Assembly: GCA_024138025.1 (NCBI GenBank)
Contig: JAMXBD010001587.1
Coordinates: 272,967-336,966, forward strand
Source of the DNA: Combretum micranthum
Taxonomy: Eukaryota; Streptophyta; Magnoliopsida; Myrtales; Combretaceae
DNA length: 64,000 bases
Direction of reading: 5' to 3'
This document shows positions 24,705 through 37,200 of the stretch, one piece after another (positions within the stretch are counted from its first letter, which is position 1; every line of letters starts with the position of its first letter). A program made the position numbers and the translations under genes. The notes under the pieces are model-generated. The model ran no database searches, was not told where the DNA came from, and saw nothing but the letters and a program-made list of their open reading frames with translations.

Positions 24705-24914
24705 GGAAAAATTCTATGATCTCGCCATCAATTTTAACGGAACCAATCATGTCATCATTCAACAGCTCACACCTTATCTAATTAACGGAACCAATCATGT
24801 CATCATTCAACAGCTCACACCTTATCTAATTGTAATAAAATCACTAAAATAGTTAATATTCTAATTACTATATTTATTTTAACGATTAGATAGTTGACTG
24901 AACGGTCCCATTAT
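24705..24914 (+). mobile_element. MITE relic, GAAAATTCTATAGTCTC family (copy 3)
   Basis: It starts GAAAAATTCTATGATCTC and shares the core ATATTTATTTTAACGATTAG with copy 2. It ends near GAACGGTCCCATTAT. A perfect 48-bp tandem duplication (24734-24829) lies within it. Confidence 0.55.
24734..24829 (+). repeat. perfect tandem duplication, 2 x 48 bp
   Basis: Units 24734-24781 and 24782-24829 are identical, starting TTAACGGAACCAATCATG. Perfect identity inside an old repeat implies a recent duplication or an assembly artefact. Confidence 0.95.
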
Positions 24915-26479
24915 ATATAAGTTATTAACAACTTTGAATTGTTTGAGCCTTAATACCGTCCCAACTTTGTACAGACAGGGTAATTAATCATTCATAGATT
25001 TAAAAATTTTTTTAAGTTTCAGTAACCTCTATGACTCGTTGCTCTGGAAAGGAAATTACAGTGCTTGATTCCATGAGAGATTTTAGGCTTTCCTTATCTT
25101 TTCTTAGGAGGATGTCAATGATTTTATAGTTTAATGATTTTTTTTTTTCTGATATTTCATAGGAGATATTTCAAGTTCGAATCTCTTTCCCATTATATTT
25201 CTCCTGTGAGAGTAAATCTTGTATATACCTTAGAAATGTTAATACAGCATCTGATTGGCCAACCATGTTAGGAAAGGAAATCTGCTTTTGGATTTGTATA
25301 TGAATATCTTATGACGGCTCCCTCGACAACTTTTTTCTTTTTATTGTAATTGGCATGATCATGATTGAATGAAATTTTATGCCTTGAGTTCAGAAAGAAA
25401 AAAATATAATGATTGAAGCTTTTTCTTTTTGTATCCTTCTTTTTATGAAAAGCATAATATTTGTAATAAAATCTTTGTTTTGATGGCCTTTTCATCAACG
25501 AATACTCTAGCTGATATAGATTTGCATATTTATTACTATATCAAGAATAATATATCCTGATCAACTGAGTATAACACTTGTTTATCATTTTTGTAAAAAA
25601 AAAAAAATTACTAAAATGACTTAAAAATTTAATTATATACAAAATCGTACATGCAAGATGAGATATAATATACATGTAAAGTGTAATTACTAATGATATT
25701 CTAATACGTGGTTGTATAGGTGATAGTATTTTTGAAAACTAGCCATTATATTATTCATTCAATATTTTTCCTATGGGATGCCATTTTCTAAAAAATACAA
25801 AAACTTCATTTATGATTTGCAATTTCTAAAAATTGCTATTTTCTAAATCACATTTATGATTTATGATTGTAAGTTGTATTTTAAACATGTAATTTTACTT
25901 TGATATAAAATATAGTTAAGTAATTAATTTCACCAACTGTTGTCTAAAGGAAAAAATGAAAATCCTAATCAACTAGTATAAGAATGATCTAGAATTCTAG
26001 ATTAAACAGTTTTATAATTATTATATAATGGAAGATATTAAATGGATCATTGATTGTTAAAAGGTCAATCATGGATTTTTTTCTAAATTTTTTATAGAAT
26101 TATTTTTCTTATAATATGCTACCGGTATTTGAAAATATAAAAAAATTTTGCTTATAAACATTTAACAAGAGTCTAGTGCATCAAGCACGGCTTTATGCAT
26201 CTTTGCCAACATCATGCATATGGATGCATAAAAGATAAAACATAAGTAGGAAAAAAAAATCAAGGATTCAAATAAAAAAAGCTGTAGATATATTAAACAC
26301 TTGAAGTTTACTTCTTTCTATTGTTTTCACTTACTGTAAATTTTTAATGATTTTTATAAGATAGGTGTAGTATACCTTGGAATTCCTACCTCATATATCT
26401 TAGAGGATAGATTCTCCATGGGTAAAGGATCAAGGCTCTTACACTCATACCTTCCTTACTTGAGCACATATATATAAAA

Positions 26480-26690
26480 ATCTATACCTCGATCCTTGGA
26501 AATTGATCATCTCTATTCACTTTTTCTCAAATTTCCTCAATTTACGGGAAAGGGGATGATGTTATGGTGATGCCATTAGATATTTAAAAAATGAATTAGT
26601 ATTAATCATTGATTTAAAAATAGAGGGAACTTAAGAAAAAGTAAATGAAGGGGATCTGAATCCCAAGATTATCCTTCACACTTTAATCCC
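26480..26690. repeat. imperfect inverted repeat (fold-back)
   Basis: The left arm (about 26490-26550, TCTATTCACTTTTTCTCAAA) is mirrored by the right arm (about 26610-26690; reverse complement CTTCATTTACTTTTTCTTAA). A loop of about 60 bp separates them. It is MITE-like, with no clear target duplication. Confidence 0.45.
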
Positions 26691-27663
26691 CTTAAAACCT
26701 ATCTTTTAGAGTAAGAAGGTTAGGAAGTTATTTTAAGGGATTAGGATGCAACAAGATTACTAATTTACCCTTTCTTTTACTTCGTTTATTGTAGAAAAAA
26801 GAATTATGAAGTATAGGTTTTTAAATGAATTGATTATATTTCCTTTTTTTTTTTCCAAGATATCACAATATAAGAAGAAAAAATTATTCAAATACCATAT
26901 TTGAAATAAAAATTTTACATATTAATTAGATAATCATTCAAATGTTTAACTTTTGAAAAGATATTTAGTTCAAATTGGGTAACGAGTAGATTGGATATCA
27001 TTATTCGACTTTTGGGCTCGTATATTGGGCCTACAAGACAAAACACCATTATTAGTGCACAGGGATTGTGCTATGCAGCTACTCCGATGCATAAGTTAAT
27101 CTGCATCCTAATTACTAATTCACCTCGCTGAAAGAATTCAATTCTAATTCAATAAGATTGTACTAATACTTGTCTTCAAGTGAACAGATCGCATGTAAAA
27201 ATTAAAGAATATATGAGTTATTAGAGTAGCATACTTGTCTTCCTGGAATGCATGGGGGATATTTATAGAAGACAGATTTCTAACAGGCACAATGATGGAG
27301 TGCTTTGAAGTTGGGGGTGGTTATTATGGATGTGAGATCTCAGCCAATAATCAATATCGAATTGTTCTCCCCAGTGGAATCAATAGTGGTTATGGAGATC
27401 ATGCCAAGTGACTTGACTTAGGTATGTCCATCAAAAGATTTGGAAGATCGGCTTGCTAAGCTAGGTGATCTAGTGCTTTTACAAGCTGAGAATGAGTCGA
27501 GATAGATTAGACCTGGGCTAATGAGCCAGTCCAAACACACAATAAATCTTGGACTAAATTTGAAGAGCTTATGTTCCATAATTGCACTGCAAGATACAAA
27601 TAAATAATGAAAAATTGATGATCTAAAAATATACCATGGACTGCCATGACCTTCACTAAAAAA

Positions 27664-28899
27664 AGGGTTAATTTTCTCTCAAGATATTTGAACTTTTTTC
27701 GATTTAATAGAATTATACCTAAACAAATTTTTCTTATAAGAAAATATCCAAACCTTTTAAATCTTTCACTCACGGTAATTTTAGGCAAAATTCGGCTAAA
27801 AGTAAGGCAATATGCTGGTGTAGCAGGAAATCCACATTAGAAAGTTAATATTTTAATTCAACGTCAACATATTTATTTATTTTATCTTCCCCCCCCCCCT
27901 CCTCTCTCTTGTATCTCTCTCTACTACCATGATACTTTAGCAATACAAAGCATCAGCATAACCCTATGATACATTACAGTTGGGCAACCAAACACTAACC
28001 TAAGCACTAATACCTCAAGCCCTTACATAATTTTTTCCTTTTTTGTGAATAGATCTCTCTTTCTCTCCTCCTCCCTCCCTCCTTCTAACATCATAACAAA
28101 AACCTAAACAAACAAATAACACCACCATCACCATAACCACAACACCACCTTCGCCTTCGCAAGCTTGAACCATCCTTAAACTCCAATCACAAAAACTCAA
28201 CACCAATCACCACTCTTTGCAAAACCAAACCATCCCTAACAAACAATTCCCTTCTTCTCCGCCATCTTTCTCCACTTCCTCACATTCTTCGCCACTCTAA
28301 CATCCTACACCCTTCTTTGAGATAGAAACCTCAGCTTCGTCTACCTCTTCACAAAGCTCTCCACCACTTCAATTGTATTGTTTCTACTTAACATTGACTC
28401 TAGCTTAAGCCTGATCGTGGTGGTCTCAGTCAACAAATTGACCATGATGGAATTGACATGCTTGTCAGGGGAGAGGATAAACTTAACTCGGGAGGAGGAC
28501 GAAGGATAGAGAGGGAGAAAGAGAAGGTTTTGGTTGAGAGGGTGGTGCAATCTTGAGGGAGGGGAGTGTTTTTAAGAGTATTGGAGAGAGTGAAGCGAGG
28601 GAGTCAAGGAGAGAGAAGTTGTTAGTGGCGGTGGTAGTGTGAAGGAGGAGGAGGAGGTGCTGGTGGTGGTGGTTGCATCGATAGTCATTGAGTTTATGGC
28701 TGAGTGGAGATGGTGCGAGGGAGTGTAAGAGTTTGAGCAAAGAATGGTCATTAGAGAGGAGGGGGGAATAGAGAGAAAGGAAAGTAAGTTAGAGGTAGTT
28801 GTTAGAGATTAGAGGTGAAGGAAGGTTGTTAGTGATTTGTTTAGATCGAGAGATGGCAATGATGCTTGGTTTCGATGGGGCATCATAGTGGGTTTGTGC

Positions 28900-28941
<42 letters not shown>

Positions 28942-29107
28942 ACAAATATGCTGCATGGAATTAAAATGTTAACTTTTAATGTGGATTTTCAAAGTAGCAT
29001 GAGTGAAAGATTTAAAAAGTTTAAGTATTTTCTTATAAGAAAATTTTATTTAGGTATAATTTTGTTAAATTGAAAAAAATCCAAGTACCATGAGTGGAAT
29101 TAACTCT
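27664..29107. mobile_element. 1.44 kb element with about 200-bp terminal inverted repeats
   Basis: The left arm (27664 to about 27875) starts AGGGTTAATT. The right arm (about 28945-29107) ends in its inverted partner (reverse complement AGAGTTAATTCC). Matching blocks include CTTATAAGAAAATA, TTTAAATCTTTCACTCA and AAATCCACATTA. A shared TAAAAAA flanks both ends (27657-27663 and 29108-29114) and may be the target duplication. The interior is C-rich, then GA-rich, and could hold a captured gene fragment, but no transposase was seen. Mutator-like or Pack-MULE origin is possible and unproven. Confidence 0.65.
28896..28941. repeat. compound (GT)n(GA)n microsatellite
   Basis: About 10 GT units run directly into about 13 GA units, inside the long-TIR element. 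Confidence 0.92.
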
Positions 29108-29114
29108 TAAAAAA

Positions 29115-30660
29115 GCCATTTTCAGCAATTTCTTTTTTCTGAGGCAAGTCATACGAGTATTTACATGTATTTATTTATATATAGCACTTTTGGAATGATC
29201 TTATATTATATATATAATTTCATTTGTGAAGAAAAAAAATATTATTTAATGAAAAATTATATTAATGTCTTAAGAACTATCAAATTTTATGGATATAATG
29301 GTCATTTGAGAAACCCTTGAAAAATGATGCGAATATGTTGTTTATTTATTTTTTGTATTTATATATATATGTATTTTATTTGCATAACATCTTGTAATTC
29401 ATATATGAGATTTAAAAAAAAAATATTATTTTTTCAAACGAACACATAATAATAAACAGATGTTAACCATTTGTTAAATTGATGAAAAACAGATGAATCA
29501 AACATATATGTATGTTATATTAAGTTAAAATTTTAGTTATGAAAAAAATAACGAGAACAAATATAATTAAAATAAACTATCTTGAAAACTATTAAAATTA
29601 TACAAAAATTATAAAATTTTAAGATTTCCCTCAAAAAATGTCTCATGCCTCCTTCCATGTAATTATACTAATATACATATTGATTTTGCTAGGCCAATTT
29701 AATGATATGGAATTACATCAAAAGATAATGATGATTACAATTTACATGTGGATGTAGAAAATTGATTAAATATTGCATCAAAGAGAAATTTTAGACCATA
29801 TGCGGGAAGGAAGAAAAAGGTAAATTTTAGGATACATAAAATATTAAAAAAGACAATCACATTTTCGTCCGCTAGTGAAATGATATCGACAATTAAAATT
29901 ATAAAAATTTGAAGAAGAGTTATGTGATTATTTAAGTCATAACTTATTGGGTCAAGTCCTCACATATGAAATTTATCATTTTTTTTTCACTTAATAACTA
30001 TTATTTATTTATGCAAATCATCACACCTACTATTTCTAAATAAATCTATCCTATTGTGTAAGATCTAAGTCTTTTCTAAAATACTTTGATACACAACTTA
30101 GCCAAGTTTTTCTGAGTTACTTTCACTATATTTGACGATAGATGAAAGCTATAAAAATTAAAAAAAAAAAAGGGATGAAAGTGGAAGAATATTAGTGAAA
30201 ATGTTGTATTTGGTATGATGGAATCCATGGAAAACATTGGATATAACATGAAAATGGTGAAAAATATAATGCTTTCTTTTTAACCACATTTGGACAGAAA
30301 ATAGTAAAAAACTTAAACAATAGGAAGAAATCCCTTCTCTCTTTGTTTGTGAAAAATTAAAATCAAATAAAAAATTAATTTTATCTATTACTATCTTTAT
30401 TTTTTTTTTCTAAACTCCGTTATAAATTATCAAATACAAATAAACATTCTATACATTTTTGTTTTCATTTATTTCCTCTTTTACTATTTTCTTTTCACTG
30501 ATTTCATAGTTTTCCACATTTTTATAAAAGTTACCAAACGCCGGGTTAAATTTCTCCTAACATTCGATGGAAATGTTTAGCGTTTTGGTAGTGGTGCCCG
30601 TGATGTGACTTCATGACTACCTGAGACCCCAAATCAAATCGTTTTCTAAACACCCACACC
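29115..30660. other. AT-rich upstream region of the membrane-protein gene
   Basis: There are no coding signals. A possible MITE with mirrored ends lies at about 30190-30545, where GGTATGATGGAATCC..GGAAAA on the left meets AGTTTTCCACATTTTT..GTTACCAAACG on the right. The sequence just before 30660 becomes less AT-rich, as expected of a promoter. Confidence 0.4.
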
Positions 30661-30668
30661 AAAGTACC

Positions 30669-30677
30669 TATAAATAG
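30669..30677 (+). promoter_or_regulatory. TATA box of the At3g27390-like gene
   Basis: TATAAATAG lies about 610 bases upstream of the start codon and predicts transcription from about 30700. The leader would be long and probably contains an intron. Confidence 0.5.
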
Positions 30678-31064
30678 CACAAAAAACAGAAGCTGGCTTG
30701 TAGCTAACTCTGCTTATTGCTTTAGTGCTTCTGACATGGAAACAATATGACAGATTCATCCACCCATTTGGCATTTTGTTTCCACTTGATGTTCTGAACA
30801 GGAAGCAGCTAGTATTTCTTTTTTCATCTTTTTTGAAAGTTTATCTCGTCCTTTTGATCTTTGCTAATTTTGAACCATATGTTTTTCTTTTAAATTTGAT
30901 CTTTGTTCACCAAAAAGCTTACAACTTTCGAGAGTTTACGTGTTAAAGCGACGATCTTGAACCATATCTTGAAGCTTGCACTTTTGGGTTTCGTGTCATT
31001 ACCTTGTGTGACCCAGATAAAGCTGAATCGTACGATAGGGCAAACCGCACCTTCTTCTACCTAA

Positions 31065-31214
31065 GTATGGCGTCACTTCTCTGTTTTTGGTTCATCTAAT
31101 GTGTTGAAAGTACTAAAGTGTGGTTTTACTCTTATGGGTCTTTGTTACGTCTCTGTTTTTACTTCCTTTAATGTGTTGAAAGGGGTGTAATGTTCTGAGT
31201 TTGTAATGGTGCAG
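31065..31214 (+). other. possible 5' UTR intron
   Basis: A donor-like AA|GTATGG at 31065 and an acceptor GTGCAG| ending at 31214 bound a T-rich stretch. Removing it would shorten the leader of the downstream gene. This is inferred from splice-site shape only. Confidence 0.3.
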
Positions 31215-31285
31215 GTAAGATGATTTTGAAATAATCAAGTAGTAGTTTCAAGATCTGAAAGAAGAATTGTGGATTGAGGAAGCCA

Positions 31286-34200
31286 ATGGAGCCTCCTAGG
31301 GGTTTTTTGGCTTCTCTATGGAACTTTATTTGCTTTTTACCTTATTTCGTCGGGCTTCTATTACTTGGCACAATTAAAGGTTAGTGCTTGTTGGCTCTTG
31401 CTGGTTCATCGATATGTTCGGTTAATGTTTTGGGCTTAAAGAGAATCTAAATCATTGTATTTAATGTTTGCTTGTGAATTTTCATACTCGAACTTTTTGT
31501 ATGGTATTTGGAATATAGTAATGCTGCTTCATTTTTAATTATTTTTATCTGGGTTTTCAGTGTTTTTGGATATAAAAATGGAATGAAATTTGGCCTTATT
31601 TTATTTTATTTTTTTTCACTTAAATATAGAGTGGAAAGTTATGGAAATGAAAGAAAAGAGAAACATCGTAGCTTTATATTTATATATATATATATATATA
31701 TGGAATTGGAGAGGGAAACAGTGGAATTAGATGGAATTGGGTCCATTGTGAGGGAAATTCTATAGCCTATCGTTAATTTTGATGGACTGGCTCAGTTATT
31801 ATCTAATAGTTCATATCTTATACAAACGTGATCAAATAATTTAAATAGTTAATATTTCAGTTATTATATTTATTTTAATAGTTAGATGGATGACTGGATA
31901 GGTAGATGGTTGACTGGATAGGTAGATGGTTGACTGGATAATCCCATTGATGAGATCATATAAGCTCTCCTATTGCTAGTTGTAACAAGTATTTACTAGA
32001 ATAAAGTACAGCTCATTTTGTCAAATGCACAATATCTCTATCTTCATTTCCTTTTCATATTAATAACCAAACAAAGTTAAATGAAATATTTCTTCAGTTT
32101 CTCCATTTTCTTACAATATAGCCGAAGTTTTGATTTTGATTTTTTTTTCACTGTTCATTTTCCTCCATTTCCACAATCTCCTTTTGCTTAAAAATTGCTA
32201 AAGGTAGTACATGGATTCTTCATAGCGTGCTGTTGAGAACTTATTCAGACCCAATTTATAATACTTTTCTTTCACTTTAAGAATTGTAAGAAATCAATGC
32301 CTTTGGTGAAAAAAGGCCTAAGCAATGTCTTGGGTGGTTGCTTCTCCAAGTGATAAAGAATCAAACAAGTCAGGTGGGGGCCTGCACTTATTATAAGAAG
32401 TTCTCAAAACACAATATGGCCTTTCTCGCATGGTCATTTATGAATGATGAAGAGCAGTGGGGCTATAATGTCTTGCTGGTAGAACGAGAATGAGGAGTCA
32501 CAAGTTGAACAGGAAGTCCACTTGTGGGGTTTGGGGTGAATGATTTATTGATGTTATGAAACGTGAAATTGGGTCTCAAAAACTACAATCCATCTATATG
32601 AACCTCATACCTAGTCAATGTGGAGCCTCTTAACATTGTGAAGCAGTGCTTTTTGCATCAATTTTATGAGCTATTCTTGTTATACAGCATCAGCTTTCAG
32701 CAGTCTCTGCACATAGGTCACTCTGAATATTGCAAGAGCAGTAAAGTTTGCATCATGTTATATTACTGGATGAAAATGATATGAAACTGTCATGTCTTGT
32801 ATAAGTCTGAAATAATAATAAGAAAAAATTGTCATATTTGGTACTTAAAACTTTACTTATCTTTGCAATCAACTACTAAAAGTTTAAAGTATTAATTTGA
32901 TTCCCAAAACTTTTCCTATTTTTGTAATCAACTGCTTAAACTTTGTCAAATTTTACAATTAACTATTTGAATTTTACTCATTTTTATAATTAATTATCTC
33001 ATCTAAGTATTATAAATGAACTCGAAAAGTTTATAGGTAATAAATTGATACTTTTAAACTTTAATTAATTAATCGTATAAATTGTTAGAGATTTGTTTGT
33101 TAGCATTTTACTTGTTGCTAGTTAGTTTAATAGTAGCTAGCTATTAGTAGTTTGATACTTTCCTTTATTAATTTTTAGAACTTACTAGAAACAGCCAGTA
33201 GAGTTTAATTAGCATGGAGCTTATAAGTAGCTTATGGCTAGAAAATTAGTCTTGACTCTTGATTGGTAATGATCATTTGTAACCTTTGTTGAGCAATTGA
33301 GTGCTCCAGGGACATCTGGTTAGGGCATTTGTACTTTTTTTTAAAATCTATTTTGTAATAAATATAATAATTTACACTTTAACTGAACATAGTATTAAAA
33401 TAGGAGATCTTGGATTCGAATTTTTATGTGCTTATATTACTTGACTCGCAAGTGAGGAGAAGTGTTGTGTAATAAATATTATTATCATATTTATGTTTTA
33501 GATTATATGGTTGTAGTGCTAATCCAAATACCATCGATGAAAATCTCTCTTATGTGGGAAATATCCATTGTTTTCCTAAGTGGCGATGGATAAATTGAAG
33601 TATGACTCGATGGAGAACAGAATGGCAGTGATTGAGAAATCAATTCAAGATATTGCCAATGGAGCTCAACAACAACTGACCATATGGAACATTGGAAAGT
33701 AAAATGGAGATAGTTGTGGCAGGAATTGGATGAAGAGTGATGAACAAAGATGCTTCAAGAACTGTGGCTTGAGCATGAGGTGTTGGGAACTTCAAAGGAA
33801 AAAGTGGAGCTTACTACGCTCACGCCCTCTAGATATCTTGATGATAATTTGAAGGATGAAGGTAAGTTGAATCATTTAAATTTGAGTCAACTTCATGAAG
33901 AAATAGGAAGGATGAGAGAGATTAAAGGAAATGCAAATTGCGTTTCTTCATCTTCTACTGGCAGAATCACCTCTGTTAATTCTCCACTTTGTTTGGGAGT
34001 GACACTAGAGAGGGGGGGGGGAGCTTGGAGGAAAGTGAGGACTTCCATTTTGATGATTAATTGATGTTTGATTGCAATAAATCTGATCAATTGTATTAGA
34101 TTGTCTGAGAAACTACAGGGAGTGCGCTTACTTCCTGTAGTATCATCTGATGGAAGAAACTCGATCACTATATTTGACAATGGAGGTATTTCAATTAAGA

Positions 34201-37200
34201 AGATAAATCGTAACAAGAAGGCTCTAATTGGATTTAGTCATTATGCAGTGTCGTTCAAAGCAAATTGAATTTGTATTTGCATCCAAACTTATCCTTCTTG
34301 GGACACAATTTATGGGATTTTAGAGGTTTTTTTGGGATTGGATATTGGGTTGTGTTTGATAGATGCAGCTTATGGTTCTTGTGTGCATTTTTCTTATTTA
34401 TTTTCATTTTTCCTTTTAGCATCATTGTTCTTTGTCTAGCACTTGTAACAATTTGCTGAAGCCTTCACTTGAAGACTTCCATTTACGAAGCAATTTTTCA
34501 AGGAGTGGCAATGATATGTACCTGTGATTGATCGTACTAGTCTTTGAAGAAATAATAGTAGTATTGTACTTGGACTGTTAGAGATGTGTTGGTTGGTTTG
34601 TGTTTTACTTGTTGCTAGTAAGTTAGCAACAGCTAGTTATTGGTAGCTAGATATTTTCTGTTAGTAGCTCCTAGAAGTTTCTTGACATAGGTGGTTACTA
34701 GAGTTTAGTTAATATTAAGCTTATAAATAGCTTATGGCTAGGAGAATTAGAGTCCTTGTCAGTAATAATTAATTTGTAACCTTTGTTGAGCAAATGAGTT
34801 CTCAAGCACCTTCCTTGTAGGAAGCATTTGTGCCTTTTTACACTTCTAATCAATAAAAATCTACCTTTTGTTTGGACTAGTTGAATCCTAGGTTGTATCA
34901 AAAGAATTGAAATTATTCAATATCCGTTGGTTTTTTTTAAGGCTTACATGAAATTGTAATTTCAGGTATCATCTTATGCCCATTCATATGTCTTATTGTG
35001 ACTACTGGAAACTCTACCATCACATTGGGCCTGGCCTATGCACTTCATTTGGACCTGTTGTTGTATTCTCAGGTATTCATGTTGATGCTACCGTTTTGAT
35101 TCTCTTTGTATAAATTATCATATTGTTTGAGCATTGTCTAACTATGTTATACTTACAGATCTAAGAAATTAGGCCCTCTGTTGAAGCTTGTCCTTTGCAT
35201 ATGTATGCCAATTCCCATGATTTTGTGGCCAGTAGTTGCCATCTGGGAAGTGTTGTAGGTGGAGCGGCATATGGCTTTCTTTCACCAATATTTGCCACAT
35301 TTGATGCAGTTGGAGAGGGAAAGACTGATGTGTTTTTTCATTGTTTTTATGTATGTTTTGGAGTTGTTTACTTATTATGGTGTTGTTTTCTCTTTTCAAC
35401 TATAAATATTACCTTGAGGAATGATTTCACTCTTGGAATTTTTAGGATGGAATTTGGAGTACAGTGGAAGTAAGTTTCACTATCGTCAGGGATTTTGCAG
35501 ATTTTTGCTTTCATTCATATTTGTCCTTTATGGATGACCTGAAGCAAAAGCAGCCGACAGAAAAGTACATGAGATCAGGTATAATAGTGGTGCTTGCACC
35601 CACTACGAGTTGGCCCAGTAGTTAAGACCTGAGAAATTACATGAAATTTACATGAATCGCATTTGAATCCAAATGAAAACAATTTTTTGAGGCTACCTTC
35701 ATTGCTTAAATTATAGTGCATGAGTCTTGTAGAGTGTGATTCATGTTCTTGCAGGTAGCTAGTTCAACCCCAAATAAAAGAAAAAGAAAATTCATGTTTG
35801 CACTAAATTTATGCTAAACTTGGGACTCAAGCCTCTCCTACGTGGAGTTGGAGTTGGGACATATAACTGTAACAACATAAGTTTTATATGGTTGTGGGAT
35901 ATGCATTGTACCAGAGGCTGATATATGCATGTTGTGCCTGTTTAATTGCTCCATAAGTATATGTGCATTTTTTCTTTAAGCTTCCATTGCATCATTATTA
36001 TCTTATCATGTGAGCTTGACTTTCCTCATTGGATTCATTTAGATCACTACAAATCTTTTCTTTATTAACTATTAACATGTCCATTGATCTACTTCCACTC
36101 TAATATTGCCAACCCTTCATGTCTTAGACAATCTTTAAAACAGTCCATGCAGGTTACATTTGAAATGCCTAAATACAATTTGGCCTCAAACATAGATTAC
36201 TTGGCTTGGCAACTTATAACCCAACTGCCTGCTTTGCCACTTCCACCCTTTTTAGCCTGATCACTGTCTTTACTTCCATTTATTTCTCTAAGTTCTTTGG
36301 ACACTCAAAAGGTTATTTTTTGATACTTTTCATTTGGCATGAAGATTTGTCCTTCAACACTGGATTACAAGCATCATAAAAATTCCAAATCATCTTCATG
36401 CAAATAATATGTCCATAAAGTACCATTCATAATCAATCCCAGTTATCTCATTCATCTATTGAGCCATTGATTAATTTATATTACTTCACTCAAGTGGTGA
36501 GCTAACTTATAGCCCATGTCTCAAAAGCCCTAAAGGGATGGTGAAAGATAAATGAGTTTGCAGTTCAAAATTCAAGCCTAGGAGGTTTCCTAATAAGCTA
36601 ATAATCATTTAGGAAATAAAATTGTTATAAAGCTACACTAGTGTGCTAGACTAGGCTTACAAATGAATTAAGCCAGGCTTTTACCAAGCTTGAAAGTATA
36701 GGTCAAGCTCGAGCTCGTTAAGAATTTGCTAACATAAGTTCGGCTTGTAGGCTCATTTAATGAGCCCGAACAAGCTAGAGCTAACGAGCCTAAGCTTGAT
36801 CTTTGGCTTGTTTAACTTTGATTTATTATTATATATTATCATTATTAATATAAATAATTATATATAATAGAATAACGTGTATTGAAAACTTTGTTCACGA
36901 GCCTGTTTGCAAGCTTTTAACGGGTTATTCACAAGCCAATTCCTGAGCCTGAATAAAGTTGAAATTCCACTTGTTTAACTACACGAGTTTTATTTTGAGC
37001 TAAACTTTGCTCATTTACTAAACGAACTCAAGTTGAAGGCTTAAGATGTGCTGAGTTCGAGTAGCTTGTGCTCAACTCAGTTTGTTTGTAGCATTATGCT
37101 AGACGCTCAAAATGTCATTTGGTCACCAATCCATGCATCAAGCCTGCGCCACCCCCTGGCCCCCTATCACAGGAAGGAAGGGAAAAAGGGAAAAAAAGAA

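Larger units (their letters stand above)
23823..27663. other. AT-rich intergenic DNA, no gene recognised
   Basis: It contains a MITE relic (24705-24914) and a fold-back structure (26480-26690). A SINE-like B-box string AAGTTCGAATCTC lies near 25172. An LTR-like piece at about 27000-27520 has a minus-strand TATAAATATCCCC near 27257. The remainder has stops in all frames. Confidence 0.4.
33083..34875 (+). mobile_element. non-autonomous LTR retrotransposon in intron 1
   Basis: Two diverged direct repeats starting TGTTAGAGAT lie at about 33083-33360 and 34576-34875. They share ACTTGTTGCTAGT, GCTTATGGCTAG and TTTGTAACCTTTGTTGAGCA in the same order. The second has a TATAAATAG box near 34720. A PBS-like AGTATTAAAATAGGAGATC follows the first near 33390. 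The 1.2 kb interior has a gag-like opening (about 33583, with MENRMAVIEKSIQDI) but no pol. The ends and target duplication are not exact. Confidence 0.7.

Noticed and set aside
28341..28740. Overlapping minus-strand open frames rich in His, Leu, Ser
   Set aside because: They arise from GA/GGT-rich low-complexity DNA inside the long-TIR element, with no conserved domain seen.
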